Of a stretch of DNA of 16,090 nucleotides, positions 1 through 7,187 are shown piece after piece. The position numbers and the translations under genes were made by a program. The stretch's first letter is position 1. Each line of letters opens with the position of its first letter. Below the pieces are notes generated by a model. That model made no database searches and was not told where the DNA came from. It was given only the letters and a program-made list of their open reading frames with translations. Origin of the DNA: Lachnospiraceae bacterium. Lineage in GTDB: Bacteria; Bacillota; Clostridia; Lachnospirales; Lachnospiraceae. The stretch covers positions 1-16,090 of the forward strand of contig JAKSRN010000016.1 of the NCBI GenBank assembly GCA_024403585.1. The letters run 5' to 3'.

Positions 1-15
1 GGTATGGCGTAAGGA

Positions 16-708
16 TTAAAGTCCCATCTGAGCTTTCAGTGCTGCCAGCTCATCATCAACCTCTGCGCTGCTCTCTGTATCATATTTGGAAGCAAGGGAA
101 GATACAGACTCTGTAGCTGCAGCTCCGTTGTTCAGCTCAGCTTTTGCATTCGCTTTGTCCAGCATCTTGTTTGCTTTCTCTTCCATCTTATCAAATGCAG
201 ACATACCGTCTGTGATATTGATCTTGCCAACTTTCTCTGACAGCTCGTTCATCTTCTCCTGAGCTTTTGCTGCCTGAACTTTTGCCTTGATGCTAGCTTT
301 TCTCTCGTTCAGAGTAGCGATATCCTGTGTCAGTTTGTCATGCATTGCACGCATCTTGTCAGCGTTAGCCTGTGCATTCTCTGCAACTGTAGCAAGGGCT
401 GCTCTGTCGTTTGTGAGCTGAAGTTTTCTCTCAAGGAATTTTTTAGCATCGCCATCATTGCCTGCAAGAACAGCTTTCTCAGCATATTTCTGCATCTTAG
501 CGATCTCAGCGTCCTGCTCGTCAAGAACACGTTTTGCTCTTGTTGCCTCTGCCATAACAGATGCAGTCTCTTCTTTAACCTTCTGAAGATCATTCTCCAT
601 ATCTCTCAGATACTGGTCGATCATCTTCTCTGGATTCTCTGCTTTGTCGAGAAGTGCATTGATGTTAGCTGCCATGATGTCTTTGAATCTTTTTAAAATA
701 CCTGCCAT
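16..708 (-). CDS. pspA: PspA/IM30 family envelope-stress protein
   Basis: This 230-residue protein is nearly all charged alpha-helix, with a long Glu/Lys/Ala-rich coiled coil from about residue 25 to 175. It opens with MAGILKRFKDIMAANINALL, the amphipathic N-terminal helix typical of the PspA/IM30 (ESCRT-III-like) family. Members of this family bind the inner face of the cytoplasmic membrane, assemble into large rings or rods and limit proton leakage during envelope stress. The C-terminal 40 residues are Ala/Ser/Glu-rich and probably flexible. I chose the ATG at 706-708 because AGGAGG (718-723) lies 9 bases upstream. A longer reading to 771 adds 21 basic residues that do not fit the family. 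The gene lies 74 bases after the PF06695 gene; that gap holds a small imperfect hairpin (about 750-768) and no convincing promoter, so co-transcription is likely. The symbol is by family; orthology to a particular PspA is not shown. Confidence 0.9.
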   Translation of the reverse strand: MAGILKRFKDIMAANINALLDKAENPEKMIDQYLRDMENDLQKVKEETASVMAEATRAKRVLDEQDAEIAKMQKYAEKAVLAGNDGDAKKFLERKLQLTNDRAALATVAENAQANADKMRAMHDKLTQDIATLNERKASIKAKVQAAKAQEKMNELSEKVGKINITDGMSAFDKMEEKANKMLDKANAKAELNNGAAATESVSSLASKYDTESSAEVDDELAALKAQMGL

Positions 709-782
709 TTGAAAAAACCTCCTGTATTTTCTTTTGTTTTTTATATTTCCTGTTTCTACTGAAAACAGCAAACTTTCTCATG

Positions 783-1247
783 TTAACGAATTGCGGTGAA
801 TACACCTGCGGAAACCAGTCCCATAATAATTCCTGCAAGAAGAACTCCCAGAACAACTGCGAGAACACTCTTCTTGAAATCCATATTCAGGATGCTGGCT
901 GCCAATGTTCCGGTCCAGGCACCTGTTCCCGGAAGCGGGATTCCTACGAAGAGCAGAAGCGCCAGGAATAATCCCTGTCCTGCTTTTTCCTGGAGCTTAC
1001 GTCCTCCTGCCTCACCTTTTCTGAGACAGAAACGGAAAAAACCTCCGATCACCGGCTTATCACTTCCCCATACCAGCAGTTTTCTTGCAAAGAAGAAAAT
1101 AAAGGGAACGGGAATCATGTTGCCGACTACTGCGATCGCATAAGCCGGAAGCAGCTTTGCTCCCATTCCTACAGCGATCGGGATCGCTCCTCGAAGTTCG
1201 ACGATCGGTACCATTGATACCAGAAATGTAATCAGATACTTAAGCAT
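783..1247 (-). CDS. Small multi-drug export family membrane protein (COG2426/PF06695)
   Basis: This 154-residue integral membrane protein has about four hydrophobic segments. It matches the family named 'small multi-drug export protein', a name with little experimental support. Two conserved re-entrant-type motifs are visible: VPIVELRGAIPIAVG near residue 14 and GIPLPGTGAWTGTLAASIL near residue 102. Between them is a basic cytoplasmic stretch, roughly residues 60-90. As I recall, PF06695 has been linked in fold to the DedA/VTT family, which includes undecaprenyl-phosphate translocases such as UptA. The ATG at 1247 is the only good start, since an in-frame TGA lies just upstream. The AAAGGAG at 1262-1268 is 14 bases away, unusually far, so initiation may be weak. 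The gene follows uppP by 38 bases and precedes pspA. Substrate and function are unknown; a lipid-carrier role is inference from context. Confidence 0.85.
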   Translation of the reverse strand: MLKYLITFLVSMVPIVELRGAIPIAVGMGAKLLPAYAIAVVGNMIPVPFIFFFARKLLVWGSDKPVIGGFFRFCLRKGEAGGRKLQEKAGQGLFLALLLFVGIPLPGTGAWTGTLAASILNMDFKKSVLAVVLGVLLAGIIMGLVSAGVFTAIR

Positions 1248-1285
1248 AAATATTCAGTTGTCTCCTTTAATAATAGTTCTTTGCC

Positions 1286-2185
1286 TTACAGAATATGTGT
1301 AAATGCAAAGATCAGCACCAACGCACCAAGAATGATTCGATACACACCGAACACCTTGAAATCGTGACGTTTGATGTAGCTCATCAGGAACTTGATCGCC
1401 AGAATGGATACTCCGAAGGCTACCAGCATACCAAACAGAAGTACTGCCAGTTCGACTCCGGAAAAGCCAAATCCAAACTTAACAAGTTTCAGAAGAGAGG
1501 CTCCAACCATGGTTGGGATTGCAAGATAGAAAGTATATTCTGCTGCAACGGTACGATCCAGACCGATGAGGATTCCTCCGATAATCGTTGCACCGGATCT
1601 TGATGTTCCGGGAATGATCGCCAGCACCTGAAAGACACCGATGAGCAGTGCATCTCTCCAGGTCAGCTGTCTGATCTTCCGCACACGGGGCTCTCTGCTT
1701 TTATTATAGGACTCGATCACCAGGAAGAAGATACCATAGAGGATCAGCATAAGTGCAATTGGTATAGCCTTGTGCATATGCTCCTCCACCCAGTCATCCA
1801 GTGGAAGTCCGATAATGATCGCCGGAAATGTTGACACACAGATCTTCAGCCACATGACGATCTTGTCCATGTGACAGTACTTGTCAGCAAATCTCTGAAA
1901 AGCAGCTCCGAATCCTTCTGTCTGCGGATTCGCAAACCAGCTCTTTCCCCTCGCTTTCTTTGCACTGTGGAAAGGCCAGAGCTTCGAAAAATACAGAACC
2001 ACTACTGCAAGGATCGCGCCCAGCTGGATGACCACGTTAAACATCTCCATAAAGGCTTCACTCATGCCCGGATTCAGTAACTCTCCGAATAAAACCAGAT
2101 GTCCTGTACTGCTGATGGGAAGCCATTCAGTAATACCTTCCACAATACCCAGTGCCAGAACCTTTAACCATAAAATCAGATTCAT
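1286..2185 (-). CDS. uppP: Undecaprenyl-diphosphatase (BacA/UppP)
   Basis: This 299-residue polytopic membrane enzyme removes a phosphate from undecaprenyl pyrophosphate, regenerating the lipid carrier used for peptidoglycan and other wall polymers. Overexpression in other bacteria gives bacitracin resistance. Both hallmark motifs are present: the (E/Q)xxxE and PxSSTGH segment at residues 16-30 (E16, E20, S25, S26, H29) and PGTSRSG at residues 192-198 with the catalytic Arg196. Compared with the roughly 270-residue E. coli protein there is an extra basic hydrophilic loop at about residues 71-110, a length variation I believe is common in clostridial homologues. The ATG at 2185 is preceded by AAAGGA, a moderate ribosome binding site. 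The gene is probably first in an operon with the PF06695 and pspA genes, since the tRNA unit upstream ends in its own terminator. Confidence 0.96.
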   Translation of the reverse strand: MNLILWLKVLALGIVEGITEWLPISSTGHLVLFGELLNPGMSEAFMEMFNVVIQLGAILAVVVLYFSKLWPFHSAKKARGKSWFANPQTEGFGAAFQRFADKYCHMDKIVMWLKICVSTFPAIIIGLPLDDWVEEHMHKAIPIALMLILYGIFFLVIESYNKSREPRVRKIRQLTWRDALLIGVFQVLAIIPGTSRSGATIIGGILIGLDRTVAAEYTFYLAIPTMVGASLLKLVKFGFGFSGVELAVLLFGMLVAFGVSILAIKFLMSYIKRHDFKVFGVYRIILGALVLIFAFTHIL

Positions 2186-2251
2186 TGGTTATTTCCTTTA
2201 TTCAATTGTGATATTTGTTTGCTTTCCGATCCCATCTGAGATTCCTTTCAC

Positions 2252-2282
2252 AAACACATGTATAGTATATAACAATTTTCTT
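2252..2282 (-). promoter_or_regulatory. Weak candidate promoter region for uppP
   Basis: The 239-base gap between uppP and the tRNA genes holds a terminator on its right side and an AT-rich stretch near 2252-2300. On the minus strand a TATACT hexamer (about 2259-2264) is the best -10 candidate, but nothing near -35 resembles TTGACA. A promoter is expected here because the upstream unit terminates, yet the exact site is not supported by sequence alone. I see no other gene in this gap. Confidence 0.3.
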
Positions 2283-2351
2283 TATTTTAAAAGCACAGAA
2301 TCTCCATTCGCCAAAAATGCAGGAATATTCGCACATTCTATGGGGATAAAA

Positions 2352-2384
2352 CACAAAAGCAGCCCTTATTTCTCTATGGGCTGC
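2352..2384 (-). terminator. Intrinsic terminator of the tRNA-Leu unit
   Basis: Read on the minus strand, a perfect 7-bp stem (GCAGCCC at 2378-2384 with GGGCTGC at 2359-2365) with a 12-base loop is followed at once by TTTTGTGTTTT. It lies about 40 bases downstream of the second tRNA-Leu and separates the tRNA unit from uppP. Confidence 0.8.
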
Positions 2385-2424
2385 GAATTAAAGATCTTCC
2401 TGTTTGATTTTGGGCAAAAAATAA

Positions 2425-2508
2425 TGCGGAAAGCGGGACTTGAACCCGCACGGTATTGCTACCACAGGCACCTGAAGCCTGCGCGTCTGCCTATTCCACC
2501 ATTTCCGC
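2425..2508 (-). tRNA. tRNA-Leu (CAG), promoter-distal copy
   Basis: This is an 84-base class II tRNA. The acceptor stem is GCGGAAA/TTTCCGC with discriminator A. The anticodon stem CAGGC/GCCTG closes the loop TTCAGGT, giving anticodon CAG (2472-2474), which reads the leucine codon CUG. The long variable arm GGTA-GCAA-TACC with a GNRA-type loop is characteristic of tRNA-Leu/Ser. The T stem is GCGGG/CCCGC. The 3' CCA is not encoded, so it must be added by the CCA-adding enzyme. The copy is identical over its full length to the neighbour 62 bases upstream and is followed by the terminator at 2352-2384. Confidence 0.97.
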
Positions 2509-2570
2509 ATTCTGAAAATGAAGCTCTTGCTTCTATTAAATTGTGTCCCCGGCACCGTCTGAAAAAACAG

Positions 2571-2654
2571 TGCGGAAAGCGGGACTTGAACCCGCACGGT
2601 ATTGCTACCACAGGCACCTGAAGCCTGCGCGTCTGCCTATTCCACCATTTCCGC
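2571..2654 (-). tRNA. tRNA-Leu (CAG), promoter-proximal copy
   Basis: This 84-base class II tRNA is base-for-base identical to the copy at 2425-2508: same acceptor stem, anticodon CAG (2618-2620), GNRA-capped variable arm and T arm. The 3' CCA is again not encoded; the transcript continues with CTGTTTTTTCAG. It lies about 30 bases downstream of the predicted start site of a near-consensus promoter. The 62-base spacer to the second copy has no promoter and contains a small GAAGC/GCTTC hairpin, so both tRNAs are probably cut from one precursor. Confidence 0.97.
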
Positions 2655-2692
2655 AAGTTGTTTTCAGTGGGTTTTCCCCGCTGACAAAGAGA

Positions 2693-2721
2693 ATCTTATC
2701 ACACCTACCCTGCTAAGTCAA
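2693..2721 (-). promoter_or_regulatory. Strong sigma-A promoter of the tRNA-Leu pair
   Basis: On the minus strand TTGACT (2716-2721) and TAAGAT (2693-2698) are separated by exactly 17 bases. The A/T tracts just upstream (2724-2760) would serve as an UP element, as expected for a stable-RNA promoter. The start site should fall near 2686. Confidence 0.85.
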
Positions 2722-2723
2722 CA

Positions 2724-2760
2724 GGTTTTTTCGAGTTTTTTTAATTATCGAAAAAACTCT
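2724..2760. repeat. Interlocking AT-rich inverted repeats upstream of the tRNA promoter
   Basis: Two mutually exclusive 9-bp perfect pairings share the same right arm. The segment at 2733-2741 (GAGTTTTTT) pairs with 2751-2759, and the segment at 2726-2734 (TTTTTTCGA) pairs with 2748-2756. It could be simply an A-tract UP element, or a leftover end structure of the ABC operon. No T-tract terminator of the usual GC-rich type is present. Confidence 0.5.
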
Positions 2761-2831
2761 TACAATTATGATCTCTACTCTCATCTGAGCCTTCGCCGGC
2801 ACAAGAAACCCTAATCTTTTTCGGAAGGAGA

Positions 2832-2853
2832 CTGCTGTCTTTTCAGACAGCAG
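2832..2853 (-). terminator. Hairpin overlapping the stop codon of the ABC gene; possible weak terminator
   Basis: This is a perfect 8-bp stem (CTGCTGTC at 2832-2839 with GACAGCAG at 2846-2853) and a 6-base loop that contains the TGA stop of the ABC gene. On the minus strand it is followed by the pyrimidine-rich TCTCCTTCC rather than a clean T run, so it may act as a weak or factor-assisted 3' end. The remaining spacer to the tRNA promoter shows no gene. Confidence 0.4.
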
Positions 2854-4738
2854 CTACTTTTCCTCCGGTATAAAGCTGATAATACTTACCCTTCTCCTCC
2901 ATCAGCTGCTCGTGGGTTCCACGCTCAATGATCCGGCCCTGTTCGAGAACCATGATACAGTCAGCATTCCTGATGGTGGACAGTCTGTGGGCAATGACGA
3001 AGGTGGTTCGTCCGCTCATCAGATGATCCATTCCTTCCTGTACGATACGCTCTGTACGTGTATCAATGGAAGAGGTTGCCTCATCCAGGATCAGTACAGG
3101 AGCATTCTCCACTGCAGCCCTCGCAATAGCAAGAAGCTGTCTCTGGCCCTGACTTAATGCAGCACCATTGCCGGTAAGCACTGTATCGTAGCCCTGTGGA
3201 AGTCTTCGGATAAAGCTGTCGGCATTGGCAAGCTTTGCTGCTGCCTCGATCTCTTCATCTGTAGCGTCCAGTTTACCAAAACGGATATTGTCACGGACCG
3301 TACCTGTAAACAGACAGGTTTCCTGCAGAACCATTCCAAGGGATCTGCGGAGATCCGGTTTTTTGATCTTGTTGATGTTGATGCCGTCATAACGGATCTT
3401 ACCATCCTGAATATCGTAGAAACGATTGATCAGGTTTGTGATCGTGGTCTTTCCGGCGCCGGTGGATCCAACGAAGGCGATCTTCTGGCCCGGCTTCGCA
3501 TACAGATGGACATCATGCAGGACGATCTTCTCCGGAACATAACCGAAATCAACTCCGTCAAAGACAACATCGCCCTTCCACTCTTTGTACTCGACACTGC
3601 CGTCTGCCTGATGGGTATGTTTCCATGCCCACATTCCGGTACGTTCTTCACACTCGATCAGGTTTCCGTTCTCATCCTTTTTCGCACGGACAAGGGTAAC
3701 ATATCCCTGATCCTGTTCCGGCTCTGCATCCAGCAGTTTAAATACTCGGTCTGCACCTGCCATGGCCATGATAATAGCGTTCAGCTGCATGCTGACCTGG
3801 TTGATCGGCATATTAAAACTCTTATTGAAAGTCAGGAAGCTGGCCAGACCACCCAGTGTCAGTCCACTGATATGGTTGATTGCCAGGATACCACCGATCA
3901 CTGCACAGACTACATAAGAGCAGTTTCCAAGCTGTGCGGTTGTCGGCATCAGGATATTGGCATATTTATTGGCATTGTCTGCGCTTTCAAACAGCTGGTC
4001 ATTCAGACGTTTGAAATCCTTACGGCTCTCTTCTTCATGGCAGAATACCTTTACAACCTTCTCGCCGGTCATTACCTCCTCGATATAACCGTTCAGTGCA
4101 CCGATCGCTTTCTGCTGACTCATGAAATATCTGCCGGAAAGGGCACCCAGTTTTCTCGCTGCCGCCAGCATAACACCCACCATAAGAAGTGTCACAATAG
4201 TCAGCGGGATATCCAGTACCAGCATACTGATAAATACAGACACGATGGTAAAGGCACTGTTGATCAGCTGCGGGATAGACTGTGAGATCATCTGACGCAT
4301 GGTATCAATGTCGTTGGTATAAACAGACATGATATCGCCTCTTGCATGTGTATCAAAGTAACTTACAGGAAGGGTCTCCATATGGCTGAAGAGATCATCC
4401 CTTAAATTTCGTAAGGTTCCCTGTGTTACATAGATCATGATACGGTTGTAGGTAAAGGTACATGCTACACCCAGGGCATAAAAGCCCGCTACCTTTCCGA
4501 TCGCCATAAGAAGCGGTCCGAAATCCGGTGTCACCTCTGTCAGCATCGGAACAATGTACTGGTCGATCAGAGTCTTAATAAACATGGTTCCCTGTACATT
4601 GCAGAGTACACTGGCAATGATACAGAAAAATACACAGACGCAATGGATTCCGTAGGATTTAAACACATACCCCATCATGCGTTTTAATACCCGCTCCGGA
4701 TGATCGATGGTTGGTTTCATTCCTCTTGGTCTTGCCAT
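2843..4738 (-). CDS. ABC exporter half-transporter, catalytically competent subunit
   Basis: This 631-residue half-transporter has an N-terminal six-helix transmembrane domain (about residues 20-330) and a C-terminal nucleotide-binding domain (about 390-631). The ATPase motifs are intact: Walker A GSTGAGKTT (424-432), Q-loop Q482, Walker B VLILDE (548-553) with catalytic E553, and switch H584 in VIAHRLST. The signature is LSQGQ (528-532) instead of LSGGQ, as expected for the consensus-site subunit of a heterodimer such as TM287/288, LmrCD or BmrCD. An unusually long hydrophilic linker (about 338-392) joins the two domains. Its ATG shares one base with the TAA of the upstream half-transporter (TAATG), so the two are translationally coupled, and GGAGGTGAG precedes it. 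The substrate (drug, lipid or peptide) cannot be read from sequence. Confidence 0.93.
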   Translation of the reverse strand: MARPRGMKPTIDHPERVLKRMMGYVFKSYGIHCVCVFFCIIASVLCNVQGTMFIKTLIDQYIVPMLTEVTPDFGPLLMAIGKVAGFYALGVACTFTYNRIMIYVTQGTLRNLRDDLFSHMETLPVSYFDTHARGDIMSVYTNDIDTMRQMISQSIPQLINSAFTIVSVFISMLVLDIPLTIVTLLMVGVMLAAARKLGALSGRYFMSQQKAIGALNGYIEEVMTGEKVVKVFCHEEESRKDFKRLNDQLFESADNANKYANILMPTTAQLGNCSYVVCAVIGGILAINHISGLTLGGLASFLTFNKSFNMPINQVSMQLNAIIMAMAGADRVFKLLDAEPEQDQGYVTLVRAKKDENGNLIECEERTGMWAWKHTHQADGSVEYKEWKGDVVFDGVDFGYVPEKIVLHDVHLYAKPGQKIAFVGSTGAGKTTITNLINRFYDIQDGKIRYDGININKIKKPDLRRSLGMVLQETCLFTGTVRDNIRFGKLDATDEEIEAAAKLANADSFIRRLPQGYDTVLTGNGAALSQGQRQLLAIARAAVENAPVLILDEATSSIDTRTERIVQEGMDHLMSGRTTFVIAHRLSTIRNADCIMVLEQGRIIERGTHEQLMEEKGKYYQLYTGGKVAAV

Positions 4739-6489
4739 TATGACTCACCTCCCATCTTATCGAAATCTCCGGATCCGCGGAGCTGAGATTCGTAAACCTC
4801 TTTATAGATCTCATTGTATTTCAGCAGATTCTCATGAGTGTCAAAGGCATCCACCTTACCATCATCCATTACGATGATACGGTCTGCGTCTTTTACGCTG
4901 GAGATTCGCTGGGCAATGATCAGTTTCGTTGTATCAGGGATCTCCTCCAGAAAAGCCTTTCTGATCCTTGCGTCAGTGGCGGTATCCACAGCACTGGTAG
5001 AATCATCCAGGATCAGTACTTTCGGCTTTTTAAGAAGAGCTCTGGCGATACAGAGTCTCTGTCTCTGTCCACCGGAAACATTGCTTCCACCCTGCTCGAT
5101 CCAGGTATTGTAACCATCCGGCATTGCCTCAATAAAGTCATCGGCACAGGCCAGACGGCAGGCTCTCTTACACTCTTCTTCACTGGCATTCAGATCACCC
5201 CAGCGAAGGTTATCAAGAATCGTGCCGGAGAATAATACATTCTTCTGCAGCACTACCGCAACCTGGTTACGGAGAGCTTCCATATCATATTCGCGGACAT
5301 CTCGTCCGCCAACCTTCACGGAGCCTTCATTGACATCATAAAGTCGGCTGATCATATTGATCAGACTGGTCTTTGCAGATCCGGTTCCTCCGATGATTCC
5401 GATGGTCTCACCGGACTGAATGGACAGGTTGATATCCTGCAGAACATATTCCTCGCTGCTCTTATGATAGCCAAAGTTCACATGTTCAAAGCTGATGCTT
5501 CCATTCTCCACGATCTCCACAGGATTCTCCGGATTCTTCAGATCACTTTCCTCATTCAGGATCTCGCAGATACGTCTTGCGCTTGCCTCAGACATGGTGA
5601 TCATAACAAATACAAAAGACAGCATCATAAGACTCATCATAATGTTCAGGCAATAAGCAAGAAGACTCATCAGCTCGCCGGTTGTCATATCATCCACAAC
5701 GATCATGCGGGCACCCAGCCAGCAGATCAGAAGGATGCAGGAATAGATGGTCATCTGCATCACCGGCATGTTCCAGGTAATGACCTTCTCAGCCTTCAGG
5801 AAAATATCATAGATACCCTTACTTGCCTTTTTCAGCTTATCCGTTTCATAGTCCTCACGGACGAAGGCCTTCACTACACGGATTCCGGTAACATTCTCCT
5901 GGATACTCTCATTGAGGGTATCGTATCTTGGGAATGCCTGCTGGAAATAGCCGGTCGCATGCTTCACGATCGTCAGAAGAATACAGGCCAGAATAATAAT
6001 GGCAACAAGGTAGACCAGTGCAAGTTTTACATTAATGGTGAATACCATCACCATGGCAACGATCAGACTGGCCGGTGCACGGGTAAACATACGCAGGATC
6101 ATCTGAAATGCATTCTGCAGGTTGGTTACATCCGTAGTAAGTCTTGTAACCAGACTCGGTGTACTGAACTTATCAATATTGGAAAAAGAGAAGGTCTGAA
6201 TCTGATCAAAGAGTGCTTCTCTTAAATTGCGGGCAAATCCGGCCGATGCTCTCGCACCGTACTTTCCTCCCATAATACCGGTCCAGAGACCAAGCAGTGC
6301 CATCAGCAGCATAAGGCCGCCAATCTTTACAATGTGGTTCATATCACCTGCATTAACACCCTTATCGATGATCGATGCCATCAGAAAAGGGATCATCATC
6401 TCTACAATTACTTCTCCGATCATAAACATCGGAGTGAGAATGGCTGCTCCCTTGAATTCCTTGATCTGAGATGCAAGTGTCTTTAACAT
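4738..6489 (-). CDS. ABC exporter half-transporter, degenerate ATP-site subunit
   Basis: This 583-residue half-transporter has transmembrane helices across about residues 15-300 and a nucleotide-binding domain from about 325. Several ATPase residues are altered. Walker A reads GGTGSAKT (367-374), with Ala where the last glycine is usual. Walker B reads VLILDD, with Asp496 replacing the catalytic Glu. The switch histidine is Gln527, in IIAQRIS. The signature VSGGQ (471-475) is canonical. This is the pattern of the degenerate partner in heterodimeric exporters such as TM287 or LmrC; the hydrolytic site would form from this signature and the Walker motifs of the downstream gene. I start at the ATG at 6489, 8 bases after AAAGGAG; the GTG at 6498 overlaps that ribosome binding site. 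It begins 13 bases after recO. Confidence 0.93.
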   Translation of the reverse strand: MLKTLASQIKEFKGAAILTPMFMIGEVIVEMMIPFLMASIIDKGVNAGDMNHIVKIGGLMLLMALLGLWTGIMGGKYGARASAGFARNLREALFDQIQTFSFSNIDKFSTPSLVTRLTTDVTNLQNAFQMILRMFTRAPASLIVAMVMVFTINVKLALVYLVAIIILACILLTIVKHATGYFQQAFPRYDTLNESIQENVTGIRVVKAFVREDYETDKLKKASKGIYDIFLKAEKVITWNMPVMQMTIYSCILLICWLGARMIVVDDMTTGELMSLLAYCLNIMMSLMMLSFVFVMITMSEASARRICEILNEESDLKNPENPVEIVENGSISFEHVNFGYHKSSEEYVLQDINLSIQSGETIGIIGGTGSAKTSLINMISRLYDVNEGSVKVGGRDVREYDMEALRNQVAVVLQKNVLFSGTILDNLRWGDLNASEEECKRACRLACADDFIEAMPDGYNTWIEQGGSNVSGGQRQRLCIARALLKKPKVLILDDSTSAVDTATDARIRKAFLEEIPDTTKLIIAQRISSVKDADRIIVMDDGKVDAFDTHENLLKYNEIYKEVYESQLRGSGDFDKMGGES

Positions 6490-6502
6490 AATTTTCACTC
6501 CT

Positions 6503-7147
6503 TTACAGAAAGACGCTTAAGATCTGAAGACTCTTCATCTCCTTATCCAGGGTCTTTCTTCTATAACGCTCGATTCGCTTCTCCAGCTCCTTCAGGATCT
6601 CCTCTGTCACCGAAAAGGTGAAGAGCTTCTCCAGGGGACTGAACATGATATACTGCACCACATAAAGTGCCTGAGGACTGAATTCCTCAGCAGACGGAGC
6701 ATATTCTCCGTTGATCGTCATCATACGAAGCTCATAGATTCTTCGAACCAGCCGATTATCGAGATTGGGATTCAGAAGTGCCCGGAGGGAAAGATACAGA
6801 AGATTCAGCATATCTGTAGCATCCAGGTTCTCCCTTCCGTAATAATCTGCCAGTTCCAGAAAATAAAAACCGTAATAGACTCCGGGCTGTTCCTTTGCCA
6901 GATCCACAAAATAATTCTTTATATTCGTCTGCAGCAGGCTGTAAGAAGACTTGCCCGGAAGTATGGTAAAGGTTCCGAACACAAAGGGATTGGCTGCCGC
7001 CAGAAGCGTAGAGCCGGGCCGGCGTGCTCCCCTGGCAAATGCTGTGATCTTGCCAAGCTCTCTTGTCAGCAATACCACGCGTTTATCATATTCCCCGATA
7101 GGCATCACGGACAGGACGATTCCTGATACATTCACAGACTCCGCCAT
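6503..7147 (-). CDS. recO: DNA repair protein RecO
   Basis: This 214-residue protein is RecO, which binds single-stranded DNA and SSB and, with RecR, loads RecA in gap repair. The N-terminal OB-fold (about residues 1-80) carries the usual segments SGIVLSVMPIGEYDKRVVLL and ITAFARGARRPGSTLLAA. The helical domain includes YYGFYFLELADYY and ends with KTLDKEMKSLQIL. It is shorter than the 240-255 residues usual in Firmicutes: the Cys4 zinc-binding insertion before the C-terminal helices is absent, and no cysteine occurs in the protein. The ATG at 7147 is preceded by AAAGGAG at about 10 bases. The gene follows era by 99 bases, a widely conserved neighbourhood, and its stop codon overlaps the ribosome binding site of the next ABC gene. 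Confidence 0.93.
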   Translation of the reverse strand: MAESVNVSGIVLSVMPIGEYDKRVVLLTRELGKITAFARGARRPGSTLLAAANPFVFGTFTILPGKSSYSLLQTNIKNYFVDLAKEQPGVYYGFYFLELADYYGRENLDATDMLNLLYLSLRALLNPNLDNRLVRRIYELRMMTINGEYAPSAEEFSPQALYVVQYIMFSPLEKLFTFSVTEEILKELEKRIERYRRKTLDKEMKSLQILSVFL

Positions 7148-7187
7148 ATGTGTTCTTCTCCTTTCTTCTTATTTTGATTTTCTGACC

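Noticed and set aside
709..771. Longer pspA start at 771
   Set aside because: The added 21 residues include the translation of the ribosome binding site and are absent from the family, whose N-terminus is MAGILKRF-like.
2028..2621. 197-codon plus-strand frame running over uppP and both tRNA genes
   Set aside because: It reads through the complement of two tRNA genes and a terminator, giving a repeated peptide that only reflects the tRNA duplication.
2425..2654. Direct repeat pair that could suggest a CRISPR or insertion duplication
   Set aside because: The 84-base repeats fold as complete tRNA-Leu genes with anticodon CAG; there are only two copies.
2761..2831. Possible riboswitch-like or small RNA in the spacer after the ABC operon
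   Set aside because: I found no known riboswitch core, no extended pairing beyond 3-4 bp, and no gene immediately downstream that it could control.
6487..6498. GTG at 6498 as the start of the first ABC half-transporter
   Set aside because: The GTG overlaps its own AAAGGAG; the ATG at 6489 has correct 8-base spacing.
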